A DNA stretch of 64,000 bases, taken from Anisakis pegreffii. Its lineage: Eukaryota > Nematoda > Chromadorea > Rhabditida > Anisakidae. Made by a program: the position numbers and the translations under genes. How positions within the stretch are numbered: position 1 is the first letter of the stretch; each line of letters begins with the position of its first letter. The stretch lies in assembly GCA_035041965.1 (NCBI GenBank), contig JAPYMA010003027.1, positions 16,458 to 80,457 of the forward strand. The letters are read 5' to 3'. The notes beneath the pieces are model-generated. The model had not been told where the DNA came from, made no database searches, and saw only the letters and a list, made by a program, of their open reading frames with translations. Below, in pieces: positions 11,601-26,600 of this stretch.

Positions 11601-14600
11601 TTTCACTGCAAATATGTATCTCATCTTCAGTTTCGAAAGTAACTCAGCAGAATTTCGTGGCGCGGTTTCAGTAATTTCAGTCTATCGAACCGCCATTTAA
11701 GAATTGGATTGATAATAATCTTCGATTGCGAGGGATTTAACGAAATAATACGAGCAATAAAACATTCAATTTCAGTTGTTGATCTACTCTCTAGATTTTT
11801 GACTGACCTAATCAATCATGGAGCCCTATATTCATCGATTCCCTGGAGTACGGGATTCTTGGAAACGTCAAAAAAGTGCAGACAGAGACAATTAATGGGC
11901 TGTTTGTTGATCAAATATTTATCTTAAACACATGGAAACGATGATGGTTACTTTGCACTAAGTGCGTTCTAATGGGTTTAGTGCATTCACATGCACTGAA
12001 CACATTTGAATGAATCTACCTGGTCGCTGTAAATAATGTGTAAGACGCTACATGTCCGAATCTTTGCCTGTTACTGATCAAGTAGTTTATTGCTTTGAAT
12101 CCCCTGAAATATCGTTCAATGATGTGGATGATGATTTGCATTCCTTAGAAGAAGGAATCCTATCACTAAATTATACAAGAATGTTGATTTTGTGATGAAT
12201 TTTCATCCTCCAGCGGCAAGAAAAATAATCTGGAATGTGTATGAGCATCAAAACAAACTCAGTAACACTCGGTGGTCCAAGAGATCCTATGTTGCTCATA
12301 TTCTTCAAATCCCTTCTAAAGTCTGCGTCGTGGTGGTACCAGAATCCTCCGAACCACGGTGCTCCATCTTTACCGTACGCACCAATTGAAGCATCTGTCC
12401 ATGATGGCATAACGTAAAATCTGCTGGCCAATTTGTTCGTCAGGAATGCGACTTCCTGGAAGAGTCGTTGGCATGGCTTATGAAAAGCAATCTGCGCATG
12501 CCAGATATAATACACTACATTCCGTACGAAATTATTTTAATTTATCCCTGTTAATACTAAACAAATGATATTTTATTGCTAATATGCACTCCATGAGATG
12601 GCCTTTGCGGAATATCATGTGAGTTCCAGATAGGCAGTCCCGCTAATTTCATGTCATGTCCTACTAGAATAACGTTGCAATATCGCAAAATAAACCTCTG
12701 CATATTGCTGATTTGTAACAGCCGTTGATCGATCCAAATAGAATGCAACGTCAGTGTCACAAGGAAGACCACCCGGATGAGGGCTGAAAATGGTTCAGTA
12801 ATGTGGATTCTGTTTGGAAATTTCAAGTCAAGCATGAATTTATTTCCATATGATCTCTTCAAACTTGGAGGAAACCAGGATGCAGATCGACAAGCTATTT
12901 CTAAATGACACTGGGAACTCAACCATTCGACCTCATAGTCGACCAGACGAAACATGGAAGATGTTATCAATCAAAAGTCAACGTCATACGTTGGTTCAGT
13001 CGTTGTTGTTGGTTTCGGTGTTGATCGAGTTGGCTGCGGCGTGCATATCGCTTTGTTCATCTGAGAGGATAACTGGTGATTAGAATTAATGAAATCTATA
13101 TTTTAAATTGTTAATTCACGCATGATTGCGATGACATCTTTGTAGAACAAGAATGTTTGCCTCAGGCTCATTATTATAACATTCCTATTTATTGAATGTC
13201 TATTAATGAGATGACCGGGTTTGTAAACTCCATATTGCAAATTTTGTAGAATGCTCGCGGTTTTGATTCAGAACAAACCCGCAATAATAACGCAGTTTTA
13301 CCACTCTGGCTGATTCTTGATGATTTCCTACCTCGTGAACGGCAGATTCATCGAATTGAGACACATGCAGCACTTCAGTACTGAGTTTCTCGAACAACTG
13401 CGCATTTGCAGATCCAGGAGCAACAATGATGAATCGATCACCATTCTTTGCGAGATCACTTGCCAGCGGAACCGCTGCTTCGACATCCTTCACTGTTCTA
13501 AATCAAAATTGTTCGTTCGGTGTTACAGCTCGGAGAACAAACCAACCACAGTTGATCCAAAAAGTTCCTCGAATACCTACCCGAATTTGATCGAGCAAGA
13601 GAATCTTCGTGAAAATGAAAGCTTTACGTTGGAATCCTTCATTAAACAGAATAAAAAACCTACGCATTGTAAAGGAATATGAGAGATGCGACTTTCTTGT
13701 TTTTCCGACGATTGGAATCGATTTCCTGCTTAACATATTCCATCCCCCTGCAAAGTGTGGCTGTTAAACGATATGATATTGAATTACAAACAAAAAGAAA
13801 CCGAATATAATTAGTGACAAGAAATACGATTCCAGTAATGTTTGGTAACAGTCGGTCATGGTGGTGTGGTTGAATAACCAGCAGGAACGGAATGAATCGG
13901 ACGAAGGACTAGTTTTTTCTCCTAACCGGTCATGGAGCGTTAATGTTTGAGAACATTTCAGTATCAGTTTGTTCAGGTCAGCATAATCATATTTCTGTTC
14001 CAATCAAACTGTCCTATACCTGTTGAATTCCAATGAATGGAACTGAGCAGTTCCAGGAAAGACGCGAAGAAGAGAACGGAATAGAACGACTGAATAGAAC
14101 AGTTCGCAAGAAGTGTGGAACAGAAACATTACTTGATTAGTAACACTATGATGGAAAATGAAAAGTGTTAAAATGCATTTGAAGGGAAGACGTTCTGCGT
14201 GACTGAAATTCATAGTTATTCAACCATGAAACGATGTGAGAAATTTGTGAGGTTTAAAAGCGAAACGTTATTCATACTGTTTGATATCCGTTCGAAAACC
14301 TGGTCGTTTTGAACTGTATAACCCCAGCATTTCATCGAATATCTTTGCATTCTCATATTGGAATGCATACGCACCCCAACTGGCCATTCCTCCTTGAAAC
14401 GCACCGACCGCCACTTCAGTCTCCCACGGGTTAATATTCCACGATGGAGCAAGTTTTTTTCTAATGAATTCCACTTCCTACAGCACACATGTAATATTTA
14501 CATTCTTCATTCATTAACAGTTGATCATCTTGTAAATATGACAAAACGGTAACTGATCTAAATACATTCTCACATTGATATACGTTTGTGTGGGAACTGC

Positions 14601-17600
14601 GCTGGAGAGATCCATACCAATCAACACATCATAATCACATCCCAAGCCAGGTTTCGGTCTGAAATTCAACAACAAATTACATTAGAGAATGCTGAAACGG
14701 GGAGTTTTTCGAGTGGAATAATTGTGTGACTGATTTTTAGAAACACTACCATTCTCATATATTTGAGAAAAGCCGGTAAATTTAAGACTTTCATAACGAT
14801 AATAATTGTAATTAGTAAGTTTATTATTGTTCCTCAGGCAACAGGAGCGGGACGGAACCGTCAAAAATTCCAAACAGCTCTGGTTCCTGAGCTGGTCAGC
14901 ATTTGAAACAGATAATTCAAAGTAATTGCTTACTTTGGCGTTGTCGCTGTACTATACCCAGGACAAATTTTGTCGAAAATCTGAAAATCCGTAATTTGGT
15001 TCTGGAACCTGTCAAGATCATCGTTCATTTTATAGCGACTGAGATATGAAGATTTCAGTCCTCCTCCCCACTGGTATTACAACAGTCGCTTACAGGACTG
15101 TTCCGTCTCAGGACTTCAGAGCTTAGACAATGCAGAATTGCAATGTTTACCTCATCAGCTAGAGCATCATCGTATCGAGTTGCAATAATCGGCTGCACGC
15201 CAAGAATTGTTTTGAAATTATTCGAATTGAATTGTGAGCCAATTCCAACAATGTTCACACTTTGAGTCAAATTGGAATACAATGATTTCACTTGTTTCAA
15301 GTCATCCGTTTCACTGCAAATATGTATCTCATCTTCAGTTTCGAAAGTAACTCAGCAGAATTTCGTGGCGCGGTTTCAGTAATTTCAGTCTATCGAACCG
15401 CCATTTAAGAATTGGATTGATAATAATCTTCGATTGCGAGGGATTTAACGAAATAATACGAGCAATAAAACATTCAATTTCAGTTGTTGATCTACTCTCT
15501 AGATTTTTGACTGACCTAATCAATCATGGAGCCCTATATTCATCGATTCCCTGGAGTACGGGATTCTTGGAAACGTCAAAAAAGTGCAGACAGAGACAAT
15601 TAATGGGCTGTTTGTTGATCAAATATTTATCTTAAACACATGGAAACGATGATGGTTACTTTGCACTAAGTGCGTTCTAATGGGTTTAGTGCATTCACAT
15701 GCACTGAACACATTTGAATGAATCTACCTGGTCGCTGTAAATAATGTGTAAGACGCTACATGTCCGAATCTTTGCCTGTTACTGATCAAGTAGTTTATTG
15801 CTTTGAATCCCCTGAAATATCGTTCAATGATGTGGATGATGATTTGCATTCCTTAGAAGAAGGAATCCTATCACTAAATTATACAAGAATGTTGATTTTG
15901 TGATGAATTTTCATCCTCCAGCGGCAAGAAAAATAATCTGGAATGTGTATGAGCATCAAAACAAACTCAGTAACACTCGGTGGTCCAAGAGATCCTATGT
16001 TGCTCATATTCTTCAAATCCCTTCTAAAGTCTGCGTCGTGGTGGTACCAGAATCCTCCGAACCACGGTGCTCCATCTTTACCGTACGCACCAATTGAAGC
16101 ATCTGTCCATGATGGCATAACGTAAAATCTGCTGGCCAATTTGTTCGTCAGGAATGCGACTTCCTGGAAGAGTCGTTGGCATGGCTTATGAAAAGCAATC
16201 TGCGCATGCCAGATATAATACACTACATTCCGTACGAAATTATTTTAATTTATCCCTGTTAATACTAAACAAATGATATTTTATTGCTAATATGCACTCC
16301 ATGAGATGGCCTTTGCGGAATATCATGTGAGTTCCAGATAGGCAGTCCCGCTAATTTCATGTCATGTCCTACTAGAATAACGTTGCAATATCGCAAAATA
16401 AACCTCTGCATATTGCTGATTTGTAACAGCCGTTGATCGATCCAAATAGAATGCAACGTCAGTGTCACAAGGAAGACCACCCGGATGAGGGCTGAAAATG
16501 GTTCAGTAATGTGGATTCTGTTTGGAAATTTCAAGTCAAGCATGAATTTATTTCCATATGATCTCTTCAAACTTGGAGGAAACCAGGATGCAGATCGACA
16601 AGCTATTTCTAAATGACACTGGGAACTCAACCATTCGACCTCATAGTCGACCAGACGAAACATGGAAGATGTTATCAATCAAAAGTCAACGTCATACGTT
16701 GGTTCAGTCGTTGTTGTTGGTTTCGGTGTTGATCGAGTTGGCTGCGGCGTGCATATCGCTTTGTTCATCTGAGAGGATAACTGGTGATTAGAATTAATGA
16801 AATCTATATTTTAAATTGTTAATTCACGCATGATTGCGATGACATCTTTGTAGAACAAGAATGTTTGCCTCAGGCTCATTATTATAACATTCCTATTTAT
16901 TGAATGTCTATTAATGAGATGACCGGGTTTGTAAACTCCATATTGCAAATTTTGTAGAATGCTCGCGGTTTTGATTCAGAACAAACCCGCAATAATAACG
17001 CAGTTTTACCACTCTGGCTGATTCTTGATGATTTCCTACCTCGTGAACGGCAGATTCATCGAATTGAGACACATGCAGCACTTCAGTACTGAGTTTCTCG
17101 AACAACTGCGCATTTGCAGATCCAGGAGCAACAATGATGAATCGATCACCATTCTTTGCGAGATCACTTGCCAGCGGAACCGCTGCTTCGACATCCTTCA
17201 CTGTTCTAAATCAAAATTGTTCGTTCGGTGTTACAGCTCGGAGAACAAACCAACCACAGTTGATCCAAAAAGTTCCTCGAATACCTACCCGAATTTGATC
17301 GAGCAAGAGATTCTTCGTGAAAATGAAAGCTTTACGTTGGAATCCTTCATTAAACAGAATAAAAAACCTACGCATTGTAAAGGAATATGAGAGATGCGAC
17401 TTTCTTGTTTTTCCGACGATTGGAATCGATTTCCTGCTTAACATATTCCATCCCCCTGCAAGGTGTGGCTGTTAAACGATATGATATTGAATTACAAACG
17501 AAAAGAAACTGAATATAATTAGTGACAAGAAATACGATTCCAGTAATGTTTGGTAACAGTCGGTCATGGTGGTGTGGTTGAATAACCAGCAGGAACGGAA

Positions 17601-20600
17601 TGAATCGGACGAAGGACTAGTTTTTTCTCCTAACCGGTCATGGAGCGTTAATGTTTGAGAACATTTCAGTATCAGTTTGTTCAGGTCAGCATAATCATAT
17701 TTCTGTTCCAATCAAACTGTCCTATACCTGTTGAATTCCAATGAATGGAACTGAGCAGTTCCAGGAAAGACGCGAAGAAGAGAACGGAATAGAACGACTG
17801 AATAGAACAGTTCGCAAGAAGTGTGGAACAGAAACATTACTTGATTAGTAACACTATGATGGAAAATGAAAAGTGTTAAAATGCATTTGAAGGGAAGACG
17901 TTCTGCGTGACTGAAATTCATAGTTATTCAACCATGAAACGATGTGAGAAATTTGTGAGGTTTAAAAGCGAAACGTTATTCATACTGTTTGATATCCGTT
18001 CGAAAACCTGGTCGTTTTGAACTGTATAACCCCAGCATTTCATCGAATATCTTTGCATTCTCATATTGGAATGCATACGCACCCCAACTGGCCATTCCTC
18101 CTTGAAACGCACCGACCGCCACTTCAGTCTCCCACGGGTTAATATTCCACGATGGAGCAAGTTTTTTTCTAATGAATTCCACTTCCTACAGCACACATGT
18201 AATATTTACATTCTTCATTCATTAACAGTTGATCATCTTGTAAATATGACAAAACGGTAACTGATCTAAATACATTCTCACATTGATATACGTTTGTGTG
18301 GGAACTGCGCTGGAGAGATCCATACCAATCAACACATCATAATCACATCCCAAGCCAGGTTTCGGTCTGAAATTCAACAACAAATTACATTAGAGAATGC
18401 TGAAACGGGGAGTTTTTCGAGTGGAATAATTGTGTGACTGATTTTTAGAAACACTACCATTCTCATATATTTGAGAAAAGCCGGTAAATTTAAGACTTTC
18501 ATAACGATAATAATTGTAATTAGTAAGTTTATTATTGTTCCTCAGGCAACAGGAGCGGGACGGAACCGTCAAAAATTCCAAACAGCTCTGGTTCCTGAGC
18601 TGGTCAGCATTTGAAACAGATAATTCAAAGTAATTGCTTACTTTGGCGTTGTCGCTGTACTATACCCAGGACAAATTTTGTCGAAAATCTGAAAATCCGT
18701 AATTTGGTTCTGGAACCTGTCAAGATCATCGTTCATTTTATAGCGACTGAGATATGAAGATTTCAGTCCTCCTCCCCACTGGTATTACAACAGTCGCTTA
18801 CAGGACTGTTCCGTCTCAGGACTTCAGAGCTTAGACAATGCAGAATTGCAATGTTTACCTCATCAGCTAGAGCATCATCGTATCGAGTTGCAATAATCGG
18901 CTGCACGCCAAGAATTGTTTTGAAATTATTCGAATTGAATTGTGAGCCAATTCCAACAATGTTCACACTTTGAGTCAAATTGGAATACAATGATTTCACT
19001 TGTTTCAAGTCATCCGTTTCACTGCAAATATGTATCTCATCTTCAGTTTCGAAAGTAACTCAGCAGAATTTCGTGGCGCGGTTTCAGTAATTTCAGTCTA
19101 TCGAACCGCCATTTAAGAATTGGATTGATAATAATCTTCGATTGCGAGGGATTTAACGAAATAATACGAGCAATAAAACATTCAATTTCAGTTGTTGATC
19201 TACTCTCTAGATTTTTGACTGACCTAATCAATCATGGAGCCCTATATTCATCGATTCCCTGGAGTACGGGATTCTTGGAAACGTCAAAAAAGTGCAGACA
19301 GAGACAATTAATGGGCTGTTTGTTGATCAAATATTTATCTTAAACACATGGAAACGATGATGGTTACTTTGCACTAAGTGCGTTCTAATGGGTTTAGTGC
19401 ATTCACATGCACTGAACACATTTGAATGAATCTACCTGGTCGCTGTAAATAATGTGTAAGACGCTACATGTCCGAATCTTTGCCTGTTACTGATCAAGTA
19501 GTTTATTGCTTTGAATCCCCTGAAATATCGTTCAATGATGTGGATGATGATTTGCATTCCTTAGAAGAAGGAATCCTATCACTAAATTATACAAGAATGT
19601 TGATTTTGTGATGAATTTTCATCCTCCAGCGGCAAGAAAAATAATCTGGAATGTGTATGAGCATCAAAACAAACTCAGTAACACTCGGTGGTCCAAGAGA
19701 TCCTATGTTGCTCATATTCTTCAAATCCCTTCTAAAGTCTGCGTCGTGGTGGTACCAGAATCCTCCGAACCACGGTGCTCCATCTTTACCGTACGCACCA
19801 ATTGAAGCATCTGTCCATGATGGCATAACGTAAAATCTGCTGGCCAATTTGTTCGTCAGGAATGCGACTTCCTGGAAGAGTCGTTGGCATGGCTTATGAA
19901 AAGCAATCTGCGCATGCCAGATATAATACACTACATTCCGTACGAAATTATTTTAATTTATCCCTGTTAATACTAAACAAATGATATTTTATTGCTAATA
20001 TGCACTCCATGAGATGGCCTTTGCGGAATATCATGTGAGTTCCAGATAGGCAGTCCCGCTAATTTCATGTCATGTCCTACTAGAATAACGTTGCAATATC
20101 GCAAAATAAACCTCTGCATATTGCTGATTTGTAACAGCCGTTGATCGATCCAAATAGAATGCAACGTCAGTGTCACAAGGAAGACCACCCGGATGAGGGC
20201 TGAAAATGNNNNNNNNNNNNNNNNNNNNNNNNNNNNNNNNNNNNNNNNNNNNNNNNNNNNNNNNNNNNNNNNNNNNNNNNNNNNNNNNNNNNNNNNNNNN
20301 NNNNNNNNGTAACAGTCGGTCATGGTGGTGTGGTTGAATAACCAGCAGGAACGGAATGAATCGGACGAAGGACTAGTTTTTTCTCCTAACCGGTCATGGA
20401 GCGTTAATGTTTGAGAACATTTCAGTATCAGTTTGTTCAGGTCAGCATAATCATATTTCTGTTCCAATCAAACTGTCCTATACCTGTTGAATTCCAATGA
20501 ATGGAACTGAGCAGTTCCAGGAAAGACGCGAAGAAGAGAACGGAATAGAACGACTGAATAGAACAGTTCGCAAGAAGTGTGGAACAGAAACATTACTTGA

Positions 20601-23600
20601 TTAGTAACACTATGATGGAAAATGAAAAGTGTTAAAATGCATTTGAAGGGAAGACGTTCTGCGTGACTGAAATTCATAGTTATTCAACCATGAAACGATG
20701 TGAGAAATTTGTGAGGTTTAAAAGCGAAACGTTATTCATACTGTTTGATATCCGTTCGAAAACCTGGTCGTTTTGAACTGTATAACCCCAGCATTTCATC
20801 GAATATCTTTGCATTCTCATATTGGAATGCATACGCACCCCAACTGGCCATTCCTCCTTGAAACGCACCGACCGCCACTTCAGTCTCCCACGGGTTAATA
20901 TTCCACGATGGAGCAAGTTTTTTTCTAATGAATTCCACTTCCTACAGCACACATGTAATATTTACATTCTTCATTCATTAACAGTTGATCATCTTGTAAA
21001 TATGACAAAACGGTAACTGATCTAAATACATTCTCACATTGATATACGTTTGTGTGGGAACTGCGCTGGAGAGATCCATACCAATCAACACATCATAATC
21101 ACATCCCAAGCCAGGTTTCGGTCTGAAATTCAACAACAAATTACATTAGAGAATGCTGAAACGGGGAGTTTTTCGAGTGGAATAATTGTGTGACTGATTT
21201 TTAGAAACACTACCATTCTCATATATTTGAGAAAAGCCGGTAAATTTAAGACTTTCATAACGATAATAATTGTAATTAGTAAGTTTATTATTGTTCCTCA
21301 GGCAACAGGAGCGGGACGGAACCGTCAAAAATTCCAAACAGCTCTGGTTCCTGAGCTGGTCAGCATTTGAAACAGATAATTCAAAGTAATTGCTTACTTT
21401 GGCGTTGTCGCTGTACTATACCCAGGACAAATTTTGTCGAAAATCTGAAAATCCGTAATTTGGTTCTGGAACCTGTCAAGATCATCGTTCATTTTATAGC
21501 GACTGAGATATGAAGATTTCAGTCCTCCTCCCCACTGGTATTACAACAGTCGCTTACAGGACTGTTCCGTCTCAGGACTTCAGAGCTTAGACAATGCAGA
21601 ATTGCAATGTTTACCTCATCAGCTAGAGCATCATCGTATCGAGTTGCAATAATCGGCTGCACGCCAAGAATTGTTTTGAAATTATTCGAATTGAATTGTG
21701 AGCCAATTCCAACAATGTTCACACTTTGAGTCAAATTGGAATACAATGATTTCACTTGTTTCAAGTCATCCGTTTCACTGCAAATATGTATCTCATCTTC
21801 AGTTTCGAAAGTAACTCAGCAGAATTTCGTGGCGCGGTTTCAGTAATTTCAGTCTATCGAACCGCCATTTAAGAATTGGATTGATAATAATCTTCGATTG
21901 CGAGGGATTTAACGAAATAATACGAGCAATAAAACATTCAATTTCAGTTGTTGATCTACTCTCTAGATTTTTGACTGACCTAATCAATCATGGAGCCCTA
22001 TATTCATCGATTCCCTGGAGTACGGGATTCTTGGAAACGTCAAAAAAGTGCAGACAGAGACAATTAATGGGCTGTTTGTTGATCAAATATTTATCTTAAA
22101 CACATGGAAACGATGATGGTTACTTTGCACTAAGTGCGTTCTAATGGGTTTAGTGCATTCACATGCACTGAACACATTTGAATGAATCTACCTGGTCGCT
22201 GTAAATAATGTGTAAGACGCTACATGTCCGAATCTTTGCCTGTTACTGATCAAGTAGTTTATTGCTTTGAATCCCCTGAAATATCGTTCAATGATGTGGA
22301 TGATGATTTGCATTCCTTAGAAGAAGGAATCCTATCACTAAATTATACAAGAATGTTGATTTTGTGATGAATTTTCATCCTCCAGCGGCAAGAAAAATAA
22401 TCTGGAATGTGTATGAGCATCAAAACAAACTCAGTAACACTCGGTGGTCCAAGAGATCCTATGTTGCTCATATTCTTCAAATCCCTTCTAAAGTCTGCGT
22501 CGTGGTGGTACCAGAATCCTCCGAACCACGGTGCTCCATCTTTACCGTACGCACCAATTGAAGCATCTGTCCATGATGGCATAACGTAAAATCTGCTGGC
22601 CAATTTGTTCGTCAGGAATGCGACTTCCTGGAAGAGTCGTTGGCATGGCTTATGAAAAGCAATCTGCGCATGCCAGATATAATACACTACATTCCGTACG
22701 AAATTATTTTAATTTATCCCTGTTAATACTAAACAAATGATATTTTATTGCTAATATGCACTCCATGAGATGGCCTTCGCGGAATATCATGTGAGTTCCA
22801 GATAGGCAGTCCCGCTAATTTCATGTCATGTCCTACTAGAATAACGTTGCAATATCGCAAAATAAACCTCTGCATATTGCTGATTTGTAACAGCCGTTGA
22901 TCGATCCAAATAGAATGCAACGTCAGTGTCACAAGGAAGACCACCCGGATGAGGGCTGAAAATGGTTTAGTAATGTGGATTCCGTTTGCAAACATGAATT
23001 TGTTTCCATATGATCTCATCAAACTTGGAAGGGACCAGGATGCTGATGGACGAGCTATTTTGACAGTATGAAATCGACCGTCTAATCTGATGGTCTAATA
23101 CACGAACTATAGAGGAAAGCAATATTCATAAGTAACTGTTAAGTCCTACGTTGGATGAGATTTAGTTGTTGTTGATGATGTTGCTGTTGATGTTGTTGTT
23201 GTTGTTGGTGGTGGTGATGATGTTGTTGTTGTTGGTGGTGATGATGTTGTTGTTGGTGGTGGTGGTGATGTTGTTGTTGTTGATGATGATGATGGTTTCG
23301 GTGTTGGTTGCGGAGTCATTGTCGGGCACGGTGGGCAAGTTGTCTTAATTAATGGAATTTTAATAACGAGCTCTTTTCTTTAGTGCCTATCACATTCAAT
23401 CACATGTAATTGTGCAATAAACATTCTCAATGGTTTCTCGTCTATTATGAACATAAAATAATTTCATTATATCCCGGACGATGTTCAGCGAAGCGAACAG
23501 ACTAACACTTAAACTGGCAACAGACTTATAACCCTAGGATCAGGTGATGACTGACTTACAGTCATTAGTTTGCTAATGAAATTTATTTGAATATCCATTC

Positions 23601-26600
23601 TGACTAAATTATGAACTGGATCGTGGAACAGTGAAAGTGAAATGAAGTTTTGAGCGAAAAGTTGACTTATGCAAATGTATTGTAATTCGAATTTTATTAT
23701 GATTGGGAATTAAATGTTGGCTTATCAGCTGAACTGCAAGATGACCGATTCGAATTCATGCTCACCGCGTGTTCTTTCACTCTGAGATCACTTCAACTTT
23801 ATACTTCTAAAGGTGCTCAAGTGAGGGCTTGCAAAAGTATACTGAGTCATATCCCGACCTCTTCACTTCATTTAAACAATAATCAATGATATATGGGAGC
23901 TGAATGCAATACATGACGAAAAAATGACTGACACTTTTCCCCGGTATTTTATTCAAGATCAAGAGACATTGGAAGTATCAGTTCAAGACTAATTCAAGAC
24001 TAACCGATGTTTTGAATGTTGTTGTTGTGGTATCGGTTACTGAAATGTTCTTTATCAGAATCCCTTTATTGTGTAACTTGTTTGGAATGGAAACTGATTT
24101 CAACTTCAATAGGTTTCACTAATGCACACTTAGCAATCGAATTGTCGAAAGTACAATTTACTTACAATTAGAATACATCACTGAAATTCCACTGTTTGTT
24201 GTCTGATCTATAATATATGTTCAACGCGAATCGTTTCATACGATTAATAATCCTTTCGAACGATTACATGCGAATCTTTCGCAGGATTCATATGTGAAAA
24301 ATAGTTCTCATATAAGAGAGAATACAGAATCATTATCGAATGAAATGAAGTCGCAATCACCCTTTCCAATCTGCTTGTGAATGTGCACTTTCAATCACCA
24401 TAAAAAACATCCACCTATCCTTATCAATATAATCACTTTAATTCGCCACAGAAAAAAAAACTTATCTTCATACGTTTAGATTTCAACAGAATACGTATGA
24501 AACTCACTGTTTTCCAATGGGATACACATTGGCGATAACATAGCACTAGGTTCTCGATTGTCTGAAACGAGTAATTCGGTGTCATATATTGGTAATTTGG
24601 TGAGCTCGACTGTTCAAAACCACCTTTTGAAGTGGATGGGTGAAAAGAGAGAGCTTGAAACAGATTTTTAGAATCTCCTAATGATCAAAGCGAAGAATCT
24701 GCTGAAATCAAAACAATGGCCTATAATATGCCGAAAGACAAATTTTATTGTTGGAGAATTGGAATTTCATTGTGTAGAAGAATCAGCCTTCGTGACGAAT
24801 CCTAATAAAATTTCAACGCTCACCGATCGTTTTTTCAACGGTTGCACCAAACATGCTATTGATTTTCGCCTTCAATTCATGCAGTTTCGGAGCATTGTTG
24901 GCTGTGTATGACATACCGGACACTACCGCGACACCACCGCGTTGATCATCTGCTATACCCAAACTGCAATTCGAAATACTCTCCGTTCAAAATTCTTTTC
25001 CCCGTGATATGATCCTCATCATAGAATTCAGTTTGTGTTGATTATTTCCTACACAGAATTCAATTCAGTTTGTGTTGATTATTCCCTGCACGAAAATTGT
25101 GCTCTTGAATTTCGCTTAGCAAGCCCAAGAGTATTTTTACGGTGTCACGAAACCATTCCAAATGCTGCGTGTGCAATGATGGAAAGAACTTCATTCCATT
25201 GGGTGAATCAAATTTTGAATGCATTATCCATGTTCATGTTGTTTTGATACACTCAAAGTATCGCACTATAACTTACATTGTTATTGAGGCGCCCTTGCAG
25301 CAATGAATCTCTCTCTTTTGACGTTTATGCTGAGGACTATCAGCACCATTCGCCGCTCCGTTCAGCGCATACTCCAACTAGCAATTCAATGTTTCGTTAT
25401 CGGATAATTTCTCAGTTATTGTATCAATTTCCAATTTCCTCAATCGATGATGCGAATTTTCGAACCAATAATTCACCACAAAATGAGAAAGAAACATCGA
25501 CGACACTTCTCCAATAACAAAAGGCAATGAAGAAGCATCTTCATCGCTCACTTTGCAATATTTCCAACTTTTTGATATATGAATAAGGTTGATAATCACT
25601 TCATCAGTTGATAAACATGGAACACCTAATAGAAGAGGAAAAATGCTGAGCTTAAGGATCTCAATTTTTAATAAGAACTTTTTTGAAGATGCACTGCTCT
25701 TCGATCTTCTGAACTATCACTGATATCTTACTTAGGTGCAAAAAATGATTATAAAATCATTATCTTCTTCGGCACTGACTATTATTACCGATAATCATCA
25801 ACTTTTATTGCTTCTAGAAAAACCTTGACCGTTATCAGCAAGAAGATAACGATCGAATTTCGTGCGTGAACGTTAAACGTCACCGAGTAAGTTAAAACGA
25901 TTATTTTGCAAATTTTCCTACTTTACGATTTGAAATTTTTTCCGATATCTAACAAAGCAAACAATGAAGGAATCGTCAATGAAGTGCAGATCGTTTGGAA
26001 CGTAGAAATATCATTCGTAATCGATTGAAAAGAGGAATCGAAGAACCGTGAGTGATACCTATTCTATCAACAAAAAAAAAACGTTGCCCTTTGACAAGAA
26101 GCTCAATAAGGTGTTCAGGTATCGAAGAGGATTTTCTGACAAACCTGTGATTGAATTTTGCGAGCGGCAGACGCATAATCTTGTTGGACTTCAGAATACG
26201 AAAATTGCGAGAGGCGAATGGTGAAATAGTACGAAACTGCATGGTTCAATTTTCCTACAAGCGAAAATCAGTTCATAGATGCCAAGTAAATAACTTTTCA
26301 GATTAATATAGTCAAAAAAGAAATCACGAAGCTAGAGAAGTCTTGGCAAAGTATTGCTTGATTTCATGATCATTTTCTGGTTGTTGGACTGTTATTCTGT
26401 GCGAACATTCTCTGAATCGAAGACCAGTTTCGTGGCAAAAATTTTAATTTAATGCAGAAGCCATGTCCATAGCCATACAGCCGTTCTTAAGCACTTTGTT
26501 TGCTCCGAATGGGAGAATAATTACAAAGAATGATTTATGACTAGGGTTTGCAAAATCCCGACGTTTTTTCAATCCCGGGATCGATTTTTGATCCCGGGAT

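Noticed and set aside
19973..20467. 164-codon minus-strand frame running through the Ns
   Set aside because: It is created by translating the gap and joins two unrelated parts of the unit (VWA exon 1 region and an intron).
5788..23022. Tandem array read as five or more separate short genes
   Set aside because: No unit has its own start exon or stop. Splice phases link the units into one frame, and only the last linker carries a stop.
23166..23348. Plus-strand Leu/Met/Val-rich 60-codon frame
   Set aside because: Antisense of the Ser/Thr/Pro exon. The composition is that of the trinucleotide repeat.
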